In this document: positions 32,801 to 46,111 of the stretch, piece by piece
Layout of the letters: each line of letters opens with the position of its first letter
Numbering within the stretch: the first letter of the stretch is position 1
Assembly: GCA_015680625.1 (NCBI GenBank)
Contig: JAAAXW010000003.1
Coordinates: 186,001 to 250,000, forward strand
From: Mortierella hygrophila
Lineage: Eukaryota > Mortierellomycota > Mortierellomycetes > Mortierellales > Mortierellaceae
Length of the DNA stretch: 64,000 nt
Direction of reading: 5' to 3'
Notes under the pieces: generated by a model
Database searches by the model: none
What the model was told of the DNA's origin: nothing
What the model saw: only the letters and a program-made list of their open reading frames with translations
Position numbers and translations under genes: made by a program

Positions 32801-35565
32801 TTACAAAACCATCCAAGCAACGCCAAAGACGAAGGCAAGGGCAATTGAACTCTTAGAAGCGATCAGAGAAGCGGCACTATTTCCAAGGTCGAGCTGGGCA
32901 GGGCCAAACATGGGGACAGTTCCGAAGCCAGCAGTGCCGGTCTCACCCTTGCTAGGAGCGGCTGGTCCACCCTTGGCCCCAGCGGGAGGAGCACCCCCGG
33001 GAGGCGATGCAGGTGAAGCGGTTCCAGAAGCAGGCTGCTTAGTCTGGTGCTGTTGAGGTTGGGGTTGACCGGCAGAGGAACCAGGGACAGTATATTCTGG
33101 AGGTCCGCTGGCCCTAGGCTTGGACATTGGTGAGTCGGCGGGAGGTGTCAATTTGTTGTCTTTGGTGTCTTTGGCATCGGTGGTGAAGATGGAAGTGACA
33201 TCGTTTTTGGTGGCGGCCATTGCGTGGTGCTTGTGGTGGTGCTTGTGGTGATGCTTTTTTTTTTTGTGATGGTTCTTCTTGGCGTATTTGGCATCGGCAG
33301 CGTTGGCGGTGGCGAAGATGCCCTTGTCGAGGCCTTGGGCGGTGATCTCGACATCGGAAGAGTCGTCCGCCTCGGCTTCGATCTTGGCCGCTCCATCCTT
33401 TCCAAAGATGTTCTCAAGAGCGGCGTGGACACGCTCCTTCTCAGTCATGTCAGGAGCAGCAGCGGGAAGAGCGCGCTTCTCGTTCTGGTGCCGATCTTGT
33501 TGCTGCTTCATGCCACCCTCCTTGTTGGCTACCTTATTCTTGTCCTTCTTGTTGGCCACCTTCTTCTTGTCCTTCTTGTTGGCCTCCTTCTTGTCCTTCT
33601 TGTCTTGCTGTTGCTTTTTCTTGGCTGCCTTGGCCTTCTTATCCTCCTTCTGCTTGTTGAGACGCTGTTCAAAGTCCAAGTCTTGAAGCTGGTTGTTGCC
33701 GACGAGCTTGACATCAGGAAAGACGTCGGCGGCAAAGAGCTCGAAGAAGGCGTTGGCGCCCTGGTGCTCGGTGTCGGCGATCTGTTGAGGCGTCAAGATA
33801 GACTGAGTTTTTTTGTTCCCCGTCTTGTCCCTCTCAGCCTTGGCATCCATAACGGCTCGCATGTCCTCTGGGGGGACGAAATCGGCAGCGCGGGCGAGGG
33901 TTGTGGTGGTGTCTTCGGCCATGGGGGTAGTTGCATCTGCGGTTTGATCGGACTCGGCTGGTGCTTCGGCAGTGTCGGTCTCTCCCGTGGACAATTGCTG
34001 CTGCTGCTGCTTTACGAGCTGCTCTCGGAGTCTGGCAAAGGCTTGCTTGCGATGACCCTTCTTCTTGCCGCCATCAGGGACCATAGTCGTAGCTTCGTCC
34101 TTAGTCTCATCAGCGTCCTTATCGTCCTCTGCGTTGTCCTCCTCACCTTTCTTGCCCTTCTCATCTTTCTTGTCACTAGGATCCTCCTTCTCCTCCCCTT
34201 CCTCCTCCCCCTCCTCCTCCTCCTCTGGTTTTAGCGGCTTGGACTCCTTGTTGTAGGTGGTGGCATCCGCAGTGGTGTCGACAATGGCGGGTGCAGCATC
34301 TTCGTGATTTTCGGCAGAATACGTGTCAGTAGCCTTCTTCTCGGCCTCCTTCTCCAGGATGACATCCTTGACGGGGTTACTGTCCTTGTCCAACACGACC
34401 TGGTCTCCCACACGAGTGGTGCCATCAACGGCCTCAGTTTTGGTCTCGGTCTCTGTCTCAGTCTCGGTCTCCGCCTCAGACTCGTCCTCGTCAGTGGCAA
34501 TAGTCGGCTTGTCGTTCTGGACATCTTCATTGTCGTCGTAATCATCGGCCTTCTTCTCGTCCTCCAATTCCGTCACTGTAGTCTTCTTGCTCTTCTTCTT
34601 CTTGTCGTCGTTGGCAGCTGTAGAAAGAGTGGACAACGAGACGGGGCTGAGGATGACGGAGAACGACTCTTCATCAACGACAGCAACGGCAGCAACATTC
34701 TTGTTGCCATCCTTCTTCTTGGTATCGGTGGTATTAGCGTCGGTGTTGCGGCTCACAGGCTCTTCCCCCGCTGGAGCAACTAGTCGATTCATAAACAGGG
34801 AGTGATAACACGAATGAGAATAAATCAGACGTGTAGCTCATACATTTCATGCTGTCTTTCACTTTTTTTCCATTTTTTTTTTTTTTTTTTTTTTTTTCAG
34901 CAAAGACGTTTTTGCAGGTCGTTTTACGCTAGCTGCGAAAGTAGCTCTTTACCTTCATTTTCAAGACCGTCATCGATTGCAGGTTCCGTCTTTCCAGATT
35001 GGATATCCTCTACCTCTTTCACCACTCCCACATCCTTGGCGGTGGCTGCCATAGGAGTTGTAGCGTCGACAGCAGCAGGAGCATCGCTAGTCTCCTCCAA
35101 CCGGATCTTGCGATACAACGCCAACGATGCGCCCTCTAACACGTCCTTTTGTTGTTGCTCCTGTCGGAGGTTGACGGGCGTGGTCGCATTATTGGAATGA
35201 GAAACCACCGTTGCTGCTGTTGCTCCTACTGCAGAAGTGGTCCCCCAAAGCTGTGGCCCAGCGCCAGCAGGTCCAGACCCCCCAGTGGACAAGGAAGCGA
35301 TCGTCTGCAAGTTGTGGTGCACGCCCAAGTCGAACGAGACCTTGCTGTTTCCACTGTTGGCTATGACGGACGCGCCATTGTTGTTGTTGTTGTTGTTGTC
35401 GCTGTTGTTGTTGCTGCTGATGGTGATTGTTGTTTCGGCGTTGGCTGGGATGGGGAGGACGAGGAGACCTTGGATCATGAGTGCTGCTGCGCCCAAGATG
35501 AGGAGGGGTGCTTTTGAGCCCGCACCTCCGTTGGTGGGTTGTTGATATTGTCGTTGGCGGACCAT
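32801..35565 (-). CDS. Secreted, probably GPI-anchored His/Lys-rich wall protein
   Basis: Two exons, 35565-34953 and 34779-32801, give 863 residues; the join is G|gtaaag to actag|TT and keeps frame. A hydrophobic segment at about 20-39 followed by ANA at 42-44 is a signal peptide with a plausible cleavage site. The last residues (ASLIASKSSIALAFVFGV) are a hydrophobic GPI-signal-like tail after GNSAAS. Between them the protein is almost all low-complexity and highly charged: acidic Glu/Asp-rich first half with ETETETETK, then KKDKKEANKKDKKK repeats (about 584-627), then a His/Lys cluster KKNHHKKKKHHHKHHHKHH (about 705-729) that could bind metal, and a Pro/Gly-rich region before the anchor. No known domain. 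Likely a cell-surface or wall protein; function unknown. It converges with the zinc-finger gene. Confidence 0.75.
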
Positions 35566-36510
35566 GTTTGTGAGTTTGGCGAGAAGGAGAGGAAGGTAGA
35601 ATTGTAAGATGTTGAAAGTGAGAGCCGAGGGATTCGTTGCACAAGAAGAAAGCTGTGCAGAGCTTTGGCCAGGATAGGGTATATCGTGAGTGGAGGAAAG
35701 GTATTAAAAAAGTGATGAAGAGAGGAGGAGGAGGAGGAAAGAAACAATAGATGTCGGAAAGAAAAAAAAAAGAGCCTTTCTCTTACTTTTTTTTTTCGCA
35801 CTTTTTCCGTTCCAGGTCCTGATATGCCCTGACAAATGATTGTGCGCGCATGCATGTATATGCATATTACACATCCACGAACATTAATACCTTCCAATTA
35901 TGGACACACCATCGCCGCAACTTTCCTTAAGACGCTTCCATCCTCATCCCCGAACGGTAACGCACAGTTGAATTGTTGGAACAACTACACTTTTTTTTTT
36001 TTTTTTTTTTTTTACGTGAAAACCAAATATTGCAAGGGAGGCTTATCGATGTCCCAATTGTACAATCCCTCGCTTCAAACACCATTTCTTTCCGTCATTT
36101 TGCACAACGAGATTTTTTTTTGTGGATGTGTTTTATTTTTCATGACATGAAAGTGGGAAAGGGGATTACGATGTTTTTCTAGATGGCAAAAATAAGACCA
36201 AAGAAAAAAAAAAAAAGAAACAAAAAAAAGCAAAGAGGGAGGGGAGTGGTCGTGTAATAGTGTGTGTAGTTATATCTGAGTAAGCGGGAGTACTGAACGG
36301 AAGGGTATGGCACCCCCCTCCTTCCCCTCACCTCCTTTGGAGAGGAGGTAAGGGGACTTGAGCGGTGTGTGTTTTAGGGCAAGTTCTTTTTTTTTATCTG
36401 CATGAATCGCGCTGACTGTTGTCATTAGCCACCCTCCTTCCCCCCTAACCACGGCTCGTTTTTGTCGCCCCATGCGTTCCTTTTTGTATCACGGCAGGAG
36501 GGGCGTGGTT
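35566..36510. other. Spacer: promoter of the GPI-type gene and 3' region of chitin synthase
   Basis: 0.95 kb between two minus-strand genes, with a poly(T) run near 35991-36012 and several A/T runs; no gene seen. Confidence 0.5.
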
Positions 36511-39500
36511 TTATGAGTCCTGTCGCGACTCTGAGCGAGCGTTGGCGGTAGTAGGGTCAGACGTCGTTATCGTTGCCGACAGTGGTGATGGGGAGGGAGC
36601 CCTGGTATCGATCGAGTTCAGACGAGGTCCACTTGGGGGCAGTGGTGGTGGCATGTATCCCGTGCTGTTGTAGTTGGACGGCTTGGGCGAAGACGAGTAT
36701 GGAGGGCGACCACCGGGCGCGACTCGGTCCGGCACAACAACAACGCCATTGTTAAACGCCGACGCTGAGGGAGTTGGAGGCATCTGCGAGGCCCTCTGAC
36801 GTCCTATCGTCCCACCTGGAGCTGGCGCATGCATGCTCATCAACGGGATCGAGTCCATGCCTGGCATCACAGGGTTGTAGACTGGGTCCGAAAGCGAATA
36901 GGCGCCCGTTCCAACCGAACCCGACGAGCCAGTCGTCAAGTGGCGACTCGCAAAGGGCAGGCAGCTATCGCCAGTCCTCTGAGAGCTCGAGCTCTCGTCC
37001 GACAGCTCCTCCTCTTTCATATGCCAGTCCTCTCCAGAATCCGAGACCAAGAACTGAGGCGTGGGCAGACCAGCGAGGATGGCGGCCTTTTGACGACGCT
37101 CCTTCTCCCACTCGCCCCAGCGTTTCATCACAATATGCGAACTGTCAAATTGACCCTCTTTGCCTCCGTGATCGGCTCCGGCGACTTCTCCGGCAACCAG
37201 ACGGGTCTGACCCCAAGAGAAATCATCGAAATGCCAGTAGGCATAGGCGGGCAGGACAAAGTTCCAGACAAAGATCGAGCACAGGTAGACCATCATCCAG
37301 CCGACATAGACCATCTTGCGCGAGGTCATCACAATCAAGACAGCAGGGAGACCCAGAATAGCGGCAAGAAGCAACAAGGGAACCGTTGTATCGGGGATCT
37401 TTTCGTCGTGAGATATGGCGCGGTAGATCGAGATGGTAACCAGGTAGATGGTGAACGAGATAGCAGCAGGCAAGACGACCGTTCCGACCAACTCCATGAA
37501 AATGACAAACTGCATCGAGAAGCAGAAGGTACCGCAGAGATCGCGGACAAGGACCAGCTCCATCAGGTTGTGAATTGTCGAGTTGATCCAGCGACGACGC
37601 TGGGACAGCAGAATTGCGAAGGTATCGGGGACAACGGTCTTGCAGATGGCCTGGGGGACAAACATCATCTTGCGCTTGGGGAAAGTTCTCAACATGAGCG
37701 TTGAGAGGTAACGATCTTCACCGAGGAGCAGCAAATTCTTCTTGTGGAGCGTATCGACGACATTCTCGGAGTAGTGCTCGACAATATCGGGGTTAGCCAG
37801 AATGGGGACCCAGTAGCCATTGGGGCCTTTGGGAGCCTTGATACGATACATGCAGAAGCATCCGGGGAGACAAGTGACACCTCCGAACATCGACTCGAAG
37901 GCCTTGGACATATGATGGGAAATGTAGTACTCAAAGACCTGGATCATGGTCACCCATGAGTCCGTCTTGTTGGCAATCTTGGTCTCACCGCACAAACCCA
38001 TAATATCGTGGTCGTGGGCCATCGCAGCAATCATACGCGACAAGGAGTCAGGGTAAACCTTTGTGTCAGCATCCACCTATTCATTGTAAATATTGAAGAT
38101 CTGTTAGGCATTGGGGCAAAGTAATTATCAACATCAGATACGCAGTTGCATAAAGAGGTGTATGCTTACCATGAGGACAATCTCGTAGCGGTCGGGAGCA
38201 ACTCCAGTAAGACGCCAGATGGTGTTGAAAAGCTCGTACTCGAACGAGGTCAAACGCTCATCAAACATAACGTGCTGCAAGAAACCCATCAAAATAATCT
38301 GGGAGTCACGCTTTCCACGGTTTCCGGGCTTGGCCATGTTCTGCTCGGTGGGGCCTCCGACCTTGACGATCAAACACATGGGGACACGCTTCTGGAGCTT
38401 CTTGTCGGGAACAGTCTCGTCGTCGTACTTGTAGAATCCAGCATAGACCTTGGCCATGTTGTGGCGCTTGGTTCCGTCGGCAATAGCAACGTAGGAGTGG
38501 GCAATGACATCATCGCGGGGGACAAGGTCGTCCTGCATCATCGACAGGCAGATATCGGGGGTCGACATGTTGTTTCCGGCTCCGATAATCATTCCGTCGC
38601 AAATAACGACAATCAGCTTGTGCGAGTTGGGGTAGTCGGTGGTTGCAATCGAGTCCAGGGTAGTTCGAAGTCCATCAATACCCTCAGAGTAACAAGTGAC
38701 CAATGACATGGTGTGGATCAAGGGGAAATTGAACGGCTGGAAAGAGATAGGAGGCTGAGAGATGACATGGGGCGAGACGGGCATGGGGCAGTTGGAGGGC
38801 TGGGTTGCAGTCGAGGACGAGGTCGAGGAGCGGCGGGACATATTGCGGATACCGTTACCACCAAAGCTCACAACACTCGAGGGTCTCATACCGCTGGGCA
38901 GAGGCGGAGGCGAAGGTGGAGGAGTGCCGTTGGGACCCAGAGTCTGGTTAAAGTACGAGTTGCGGTTCAGAGAGGTGCTCGAGGCAGAGAGGAAAGCTGG
39001 GTTGATACCGGGGGATCCTGGGGGAGTGTAAGGCTTGTTGAAGACACTGCCGGGGCGGTTGAAGGACGAGATGGGTCGGGCAGTAGGGACACCCATGGGC
39101 GTGCTCAGGTTGCTTCCGCTGCCGTTAGTCGTGGGAGTGAAACGCGATGTAGTGGGGAAGAAAGTCGCGCGCTTGTTACTCGCAAAGGCGGGACGGTTGA
39201 TATCTGAACTCCAGGCCTCAATTTGCTCCGCGCGCTTCATCCGGTCCTGGTAGGTCTCGTTATCGAATCCACCGAGCTTGTTGCTGAGGAACCAGCCAAA
39301 GAAGACAGCTAAGAAGAACTTGATAAAGACGACGCTCAGAATAATAACCAGAGAGACGTAGGTAATGACATCGGAGGTCATACAGCCAATCGTCTTGGAA
39401 TCCACGGCACCGACACGGGCGATCTGCTTGAGACAGGCACCGACATTGATCATGTTCTTCTGGACAAAGAGGAAAGAGAGGTCCCTCTGGAGGCGGATTG

Positions 39501-40993
39501 TTCCGTTGCGGAGAGCATCAATGGCAGGGTCAACCGAGTACTCGGGTTTGATGTGCTTGAGGACTTTGGCGTCAATGACATCACCGTCGAAGGCAAAAAA
39601 GTCGCGGTCAGGGTTGGAGATGTTGGCCCAGGTGTAGTAGGCGGGGGCATTGTACCGTCTCTTGAGGTCAGTCCAGAAGGTGCGAGCGGATTGAGGGAGA
39701 TGGCAAGCAGCGTCGTTCCTGTTGAGGGTCTGGTTGATGGGCGAGGAGCCGTCAATGTTCAGCATGGAACAGGGGAAGTAAAGGTTGGCTTGATTGTCGT
39801 TGGCAAGGGCAGGGGCGGCACGGGTGATCAAGCCCTCGCAGGCTCCGCCAGCGGGCTCCTGGAACAAGAAGGAGGCGTCCATACCCTTGGCAGCAGAGCC
39901 GGGGGCGTTCATGATGTCCACCTCTTCGCTCGAGATTCCCTTGTCGAGTGAGGGGTGTTTCCAGAAGAATTCGCCGTTGCCGCTATCCTCTGCGTTGAAG
40001 TAGTACCCCATACCGTTAACAATGACGTCCTGTTCTCTAGATCCAGCGACGAACTTTCCGGACTGCTCATCCTGACAGAGTGCCTGCTGGAGTCCGAAGG
40101 TCAAGAAGGCGACGCCGAGAACCATCATGACGATCAGCGACACCAGTGCGATCTTTTCACGCCATGCCCGTTGAATCTCTTGCGTGTGCATACCTATTGT
40201 TGTGATATCAATAGTGTATTTATATGAGTTAACTGACAGCATCATTCATTCATTCAATCAATCAAATATCAACAGAGGAGGAAAACAATAATAGAGTCGG
40301 GGTTTCGGTTGTAATATGGAGCCTCGGGCCCCATCCACTCTCTTTTCATTCTCTTGTTCCTTGTCCCTTGTCCACTCTTGATCCAGATGTCCGTCGGATG
40401 AATGTATCCTTTTGTTTTTCCTTCCATTGCATTTTTTCTTTTGTTGTAAACTTACCACAGCGTTTAAGTATGGCCGCTGGGAAGCAGCAGGTGATAGCAT
40501 TATAGTAGATGATCCACTTGGAAGGCCATTCCCGTTTCTCCTTCTTCAGAGGGTTCTTGAGGTTCTTGATATCTGCAATCGTCTTGCGCTTCGGCGCCGC
40601 CGCTGCCTTGGCCTTGTTGCGCATCGTCCCAGGCTTCTCAATCTCGCGTCCAAGCACGCTCTTGCCTCGTCGGATCCCTCCACTACCTGCTGTCGTCGAG
40701 CTGTTGGGCGCAATGTTGGGATCGTTGCCTGTGGTCGATGCCTGAACCTTTATATGAGATCCATCCAGATTCTGGGTGGCGTTTCTGTAGTAGTATTGGG
40801 GGTGGTTGCGATCGATGCGCTCGCGTTCTGGGCGGACGAGCGACTTTTGACGACGGAACCCCGTCGTGGGGCGACCCTGTGGGCGGTTTGCGGAATTGGA
40901 GGTGTCGATGGTTAAAACGCCCTGGGATTGGCGACGGCCGTGAGAGTCATCTTGTGCCGATTGACTCTCCAAGTCTTGGTATGTTGATTCCAT
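36511..40993 (-). CDS. Chitin synthase, class IV type
   Basis: Three exons, 40993-40456, 40193-38170 and 38076-36511, give 1375 residues. This plasma-membrane enzyme polymerises GlcNAc from UDP-GlcNAc into wall chitin. Visible features: cytosolic basic N-terminus; membrane segments around the first splice join and LIVMMVLGVAFLTFG; a large extracellular region with Cys; a membrane segment near ISLVIILSVVFIKFFLAV; a Ser/Pro-rich cytosolic linker; the glycosyltransferase core with VTCYSEG, VVICDG, the DADTK donor-site motif (856-860), GEDRY (973-977) and the QRRRW product motif (1013-1017) followed by INST. Several C-terminal helices follow and would form the translocation channel. There is no myosin motor, which excludes classes V and VII, and the layout matches class IV (Chs3-like). 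The C-terminal tail is Ser/Pro-rich and probably phosphorylated. Confidence 0.94.
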
Positions 40994-42207
40994 GCTATAT
41001 TATATATTAGGAGGATTGGTGCAAGGTTGTTGTTGCTAGTTAGAGAAGAGTAGGAGGGAAGTGGTTGTTTTGATTGGTGGTACAGATAATTAATATGAAG
41101 GTAGGAGTATGGAAAGAAGGTCGAGTTGATGGGAAAAACAGCAAAGTGCTTGAAGTTTTGAAAAGATGTTGTGAGAGATTGGAGGTATATGTGTTGGTCA
41201 AAGGCGTTAAAGGGGGAAGGTGCTAAGTAGATGAGATAGATGGACGAGTGCGCCGGAGTGTGGTGACGAAGAGTGAGGAAGACGTGACAGAAAGAAAACA
41301 AATGAAAAGAAAAAGAAGAGAGAGGAGAGGTGGCAGTTGAAGTAGTTGTCGTGAAGAGGATCCGGAGTTGCAATTGAGAGTAGAACAAAAAAAGGGTCGA
41401 GCAGTATCAATGGACTAGGTCGGGATAAGAAAGTGAAAGACCAGGATCCACAGGGACGGGAGGATGAGATAGAAGTTGATGATAAAAGCAGAGGTCGTTG
41501 TTGTTGTACTAGTGCACTTGGGAGAACGTGGGATTGGGAATGGAGGCAAAACAATAATAAAGTAACGGACATCATAGCATAGCACATACGCTCCGGAAAA
41601 AGTAAAAGGTCGATGGCGAGATGGAAATGAGTAAAAGTGAATGAGAAAGACTGATGACGGATCCCAGTAGAGGCCGGTTGGGGTTGGTATTCCAAGATGG
41701 CTTACTGACTATTGTCAGGCCAGACTAGAGACGTCTTTCCGCCCCGCCCCGCCCATACAAGAACCAACTGGAGTAGAAGAGACACACGGTGATCATGATA
41801 GATGCTTGTACAGCACACATACTTCACTTCTCAGGCACACAGCGCGAAAACAAAAATAAAAACACCCAATCACCCACCAATCAAATAATCCGGACCTCAG
41901 AAAATGTAAGAAGAATAATCAATTCCTACCACCCCGTCCCTCGCCAGGGGGATATAACGATAACCAGCCAAGGGCGATGTCTTTTCTTCTTTTCTTCACT
42001 TTTCCGCTTTCTGTTATTGCAAACAGACCCTTCTGCGTATTACTTCACGCTGGGATAGGCATCCTGACAGTGTTAATTCAAAAGGGTCCAAAATTCAATA
42101 TGACACTGGCGCCAAAACGCACATGTACAACACATACCAAGTAGTTATTAAAAGGGAGACAGAAGGACACGATTCCCAGACAGAACCGGGATACAAAACG
42201 GGGTCTA

Positions 42208-42210
<3 letters not shown>

Positions 42211-42239
<29 letters not shown>

Positions 42240-42266
42240 CCTCTCTCTCTACCACTCTCTCTCCCT
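42211..42266. repeat. (CT)n microsatellite
   Basis: Interrupted CT dinucleotide run in the gene-free stretch. Confidence 0.9.
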
Positions 42267-44697
42267 CTCGATCAATAACAATGCTCCAATGCCCCTTCTC
42301 TCTTTTCTCCAGCTTTCTTGTCTCTTTCGCCATTATTCCCCAATCTTACTATCCCATTCTTGCTCATTTCTTTCCTTCTTTCGTATTTATCCTCTCTTTG
42401 TTAAAAATAAAGTAAATGCTTGAACCAGGAACAACACGGAGGTCGTCAAAGTAACAAGAAAAAAAATTAAGGAGATCGCGCAAAATAATAAAACAAAGGG
42501 ATTGAAAGAAACGCACACAAAATAGCCAGGAGGCCAGGTCCATAAAGGAAAAGGGAAAGAAACAAAACACAAAGAGCTGTTCTTTTGCCAAGGGAACAAA
42601 ATAATAGAGAGAGCCAGAAGGGGCCAGCAAAGAGGGGGGTATACAGACATATACACCGCCTACTCAGGTTATAGGCTCCCAATGATAAATTCTTCAATAT
42701 CTACCAATGTTACCCCTTCTCTTCACGCTACGCCTTTTCGCTGTCGTGTTTTCATCTGCTAGGTTTGTTGGTAGGGATATTGTGTATGAGATTGCTTACC
42801 TTGGCTATTGTACAAACAAACGTAAAAAAAAATCAAGGTGGTGCACAGCAGTGGAGGAATCTCGCTTGTGTCTAATTAATAAAGGCAGGTCAAAAATATC
42901 AACGGCATGAGACGTGAGCACTTTTTCAAACAAGATTTGTTTTGTATGTGGGCATGATGGTTGAGTGCTGAAGCGCTAGAGCCACAAGGGCAATGCGCAA
43001 AAAAGTGACAGCCAAGGTCACGTTTGCGACAGGGAACCGTCAATGGTTAAGAACTAAACCCATGCGAAGCGGGTGGGTGGCGGATGAGGGGGGAGAAACT
43101 CTTTCTTTGCTTCTTTTCTTAGATCCGTCGGATCATGCCTCGAACCAGCGTGATCCAAGAGTAGACATGGTTGAGAACACAAAAGAAAAAGAGAAAGTAC
43201 GCGCTGTCCTTCGCCCAAAATAGGAGGATCAATTGATCCGAGAGACAGGCAGGAAACGCCATCGAGACAAAGAAAAAAAAAGAGGAAGAGTGAAGTGCGG
43301 TAGTGTGGTTGGAGAACTTGCTTCGCCACAGACTGGGCAAGAATAAACGTTGTAAACGATTCCAATGTCGAGTATCCAGAAAAAGAACCCTGCTCTCCGA
43401 GTGAGAGTGTGTCCATGTCGCATTGACCGCCGTGAATAAATAGAAACACAGTTTGAGCCGACTGTGCCCAGCTTTGATTCACAGTAAGATCCAGTCCGAT
43501 GGTAGTGTTTTTTTGAGAGAAGGACATCATTACTGGAAGGCTAGTTTGAATGGGTGGTGTAGCGAGAACGTGAGGTTGTAGAGGGAGAGCGTGTACGTGT
43601 ATGGTGTGTACCTCTGCAAAGGCGGGGTAGAGGGATGCTGAGGCGAAGGGATCGTTGCCCGTCTTTGTTGAGAGAGGTATTAGAAGGGAGTGGCGAAGAG
43701 TTGATGGTGGTGGTTGCAGAGGGAAAAATGGTGCGAGGAGGAAGAGAGGTTGGAAGAAGAAAGAAAGAAGGATTGAGAGAGGGAGAAAAGTTGGAATGAG
43801 GATGAGGATGAGTTGGCCAGAGAATCGGTTGCAATAGACGCAGGCAGGATCTGCACATGTCCTTGGAATCGATCTTGGGAGAGGAGAAGAGTGGAGGAAG
43901 AGGGGTGAAGAGGGGGAGGAAAGGGAAGAAGAGAAATGAGAGAGTAAACAAGGAAAGAGACTGAGGGCGCGAAAAGAGAAAAACAAAAAAGAATGAAAGA
44001 CGAGAAACGGGCAAAGGTACGAAGGTAGGTGGAGGGTATGAATGAATGAATGAATGAATCGACCGATTGAATGAATTTGTAAAAATAAAGGAGAGAGTGT
44101 GTAGAATTAAGGACCAAGGCACACACCGTGGCACTGAGATAGTAAAAGAAACAATGCGTTATCAGCGGCAACAAGGGGGAAACCAGAAAGGGAGAATAAA
44201 GAGAAAAAGTAAAGAAAAATAAAGAGGATCGCGTGCCGGGCTGTTAAAAGAACGAAGGGGCGAGAACCCATCCCAGTCCCAGTCCCAGAATATATTTTTT
44301 TCGCGTACAGTCGAATACGTCTCTGATTGTCGAAGACAGTACAGTATCTCGACCGGCTGAGGTTTGAACAACTCAGCAACTAAACAAACACAAAGTGATG
44401 ATGGTGATTACGAAGGCATAGCCGCGAGGGGGGACACGTCATATGAACAGGGAAAGTAGGGAGTAAAGGAGGGGTATGAATTGGGGGTCCGGTCGGGACT
44501 ATGAAAGCTACAGAGGGAATCATCGACACCATTCATTACAACCATGTTTCAGAACCGTTTTTCCGGTCCCTGGCCCTGATGTTTGTTTTTATATTGATCA
44601 TGTAGAAGACAGCTGCACCAGCGGATGCAATAAGATGTTGCCCCGCCACGGGGATGCAATAATCAATTAAAGGCAGCCAAAAAGGAGGTTGTTGGTT

Positions 44698-44699
<2 letters not shown>

Positions 44700-44764
<65 letters not shown>

Positions 44765-44768
44765 CTTT
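44700..44768. repeat. (CT)n microsatellite, long
   Basis: Nearly perfect CT run of about 69 bases, the longest dinucleotide repeat in the window. Confidence 0.92.
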
Positions 44769-46071
44769 TGACCAATTGAATTGTTCTATAACCATTGCAC
44801 AACCATGTCAGTGGTCCACAGGAGCTTACTTATGCCGACGAATAAACTGCGCGCGTAAAATAAAAAAGTGGGGACGAAATGGATGGATGGATGGCATGAG
44901 AGTTCTAGGGAGAAGGAACGAAAATAAAGGTTGCATCGCAACAATTCAAGGAGTGCAATAAAGATAACACAGAGAAAGAGAAGGGAGCTGGCAGGCGTTC
45001 TGATAATAATAACCCTTCCTTCCTTCTTACATGTGAACCAAAGGGGGAGGTGAATGGATAGAAACAAAGGAGGATGGAAATGTATAACAAAACAAGGATA
45101 CGAGAGAAAAAGAGAGTCGTTTTGTCAGTTGGCGGTGTGGAGCGAGAGAGAACAAGAGAGCAACAGCCTTTGTTCTTTCTTTTTCTCTCTCGCACACTCT
45201 CTGTCTCTCTCTCTCTCTCTTTCTTTCTTTCTCTCTCTAAACACACGGGTTTAAACAAAAGGAAGGAAAAATCAAATAAAGGCAAGACTATATGGGAGCT
45301 GCATGGGGAAAAGGGGACGGTTGCGCTTGAATGGCATGGTGTGCTGCCCATTGATATCGTAAAAAAAGGTCGTTGCAAGTCCATCCGAAATGGACTGGAT
45401 TCATGCATAATTGACTGCTCGCAGAAGTCGTTATGGACCCTCTCACTCTCTCTCTCTCTTGTCCAACACTCCTTCTCATTCTTGCACGCAGTCTCTTTCT
45501 TTCCTTTGTATTGTTTTTTTTCTTGCTTGCACAACTGTTGGTCTGAGCAGGTTTTCACAGCTCGCGGGTGGAATGTACATGTACACGTCGTGAAGGTCGA
45601 AGAAATTAAAAGTACAGTAATACAAATTGGATCGAGTGTAACCATGGCCATGCTAGGTAAGTTGTGGTCCCTGCATTTTGCAATGAGCGAGTGTTTAGCG
45701 ATGTCAAAAAGCCCTTCTCCATCAGAAGCGATGAGTGCCACCGGCAACATGTGGGATCGAATTGTTCCTGAAGTAGGGGTACCTGAAAGTAACGAGAGGG
45801 GTGGACACCTTAGGGTTGACTCTTATTGGTGAGTTGCTAGATGTTTAATTACCTTCTCAGTCGGGTTGGTTGATATTGGAGGTGTGATAATTAGGGAGAG
45901 TGTGAGGTAGTGAGTAGGTGGGTCTGAGAGTAGGTGAAGGTGATGAGGTTGTTGGACAGGACGTGTGCTGGCGGGAAGTGGTCGTTTCAGAAGAGTGTGT
46001 TGAGGTTGAGATGCAAAGGGTGCAAGGAATGGAATGGGGGTCTGGTTGAATGAGTGAGGGAATGAAAGTAG

Positions 46072-46111
46072 GAATGGAGGAATGGAGGAATGGAGGAATG
46101 GAGGAATGGAG
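46072..46111. repeat. GAATGGAG octanucleotide repeat
   Basis: Five tandem copies of GAATGGAG in a purine-rich block. Confidence 0.88.

Noticed and set aside
33224..34234. 336-codon open frame antisense to the GPI-type gene
   Set aside because: Mirror of the Lys/Asp/Glu repeats on the opposite strand, giving Val/Leu runs; the minus-strand reading has a signal peptide, splice join and GPI tail.
43054..43986. 310-codon open frame on the minus strand
   Set aside because: Composition is that of translated CT-rich DNA (runs of Leu, Ser, Phe, Pro), no motif, no splice-supported continuation, and overlapping frames are open as well.
45074..45832. 252-codon open frame on the plus strand and a 281-codon frame opposite it
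   Set aside because: Both pass through GA/CT microsatellites; sequence is repeat-derived and neither shows a domain.
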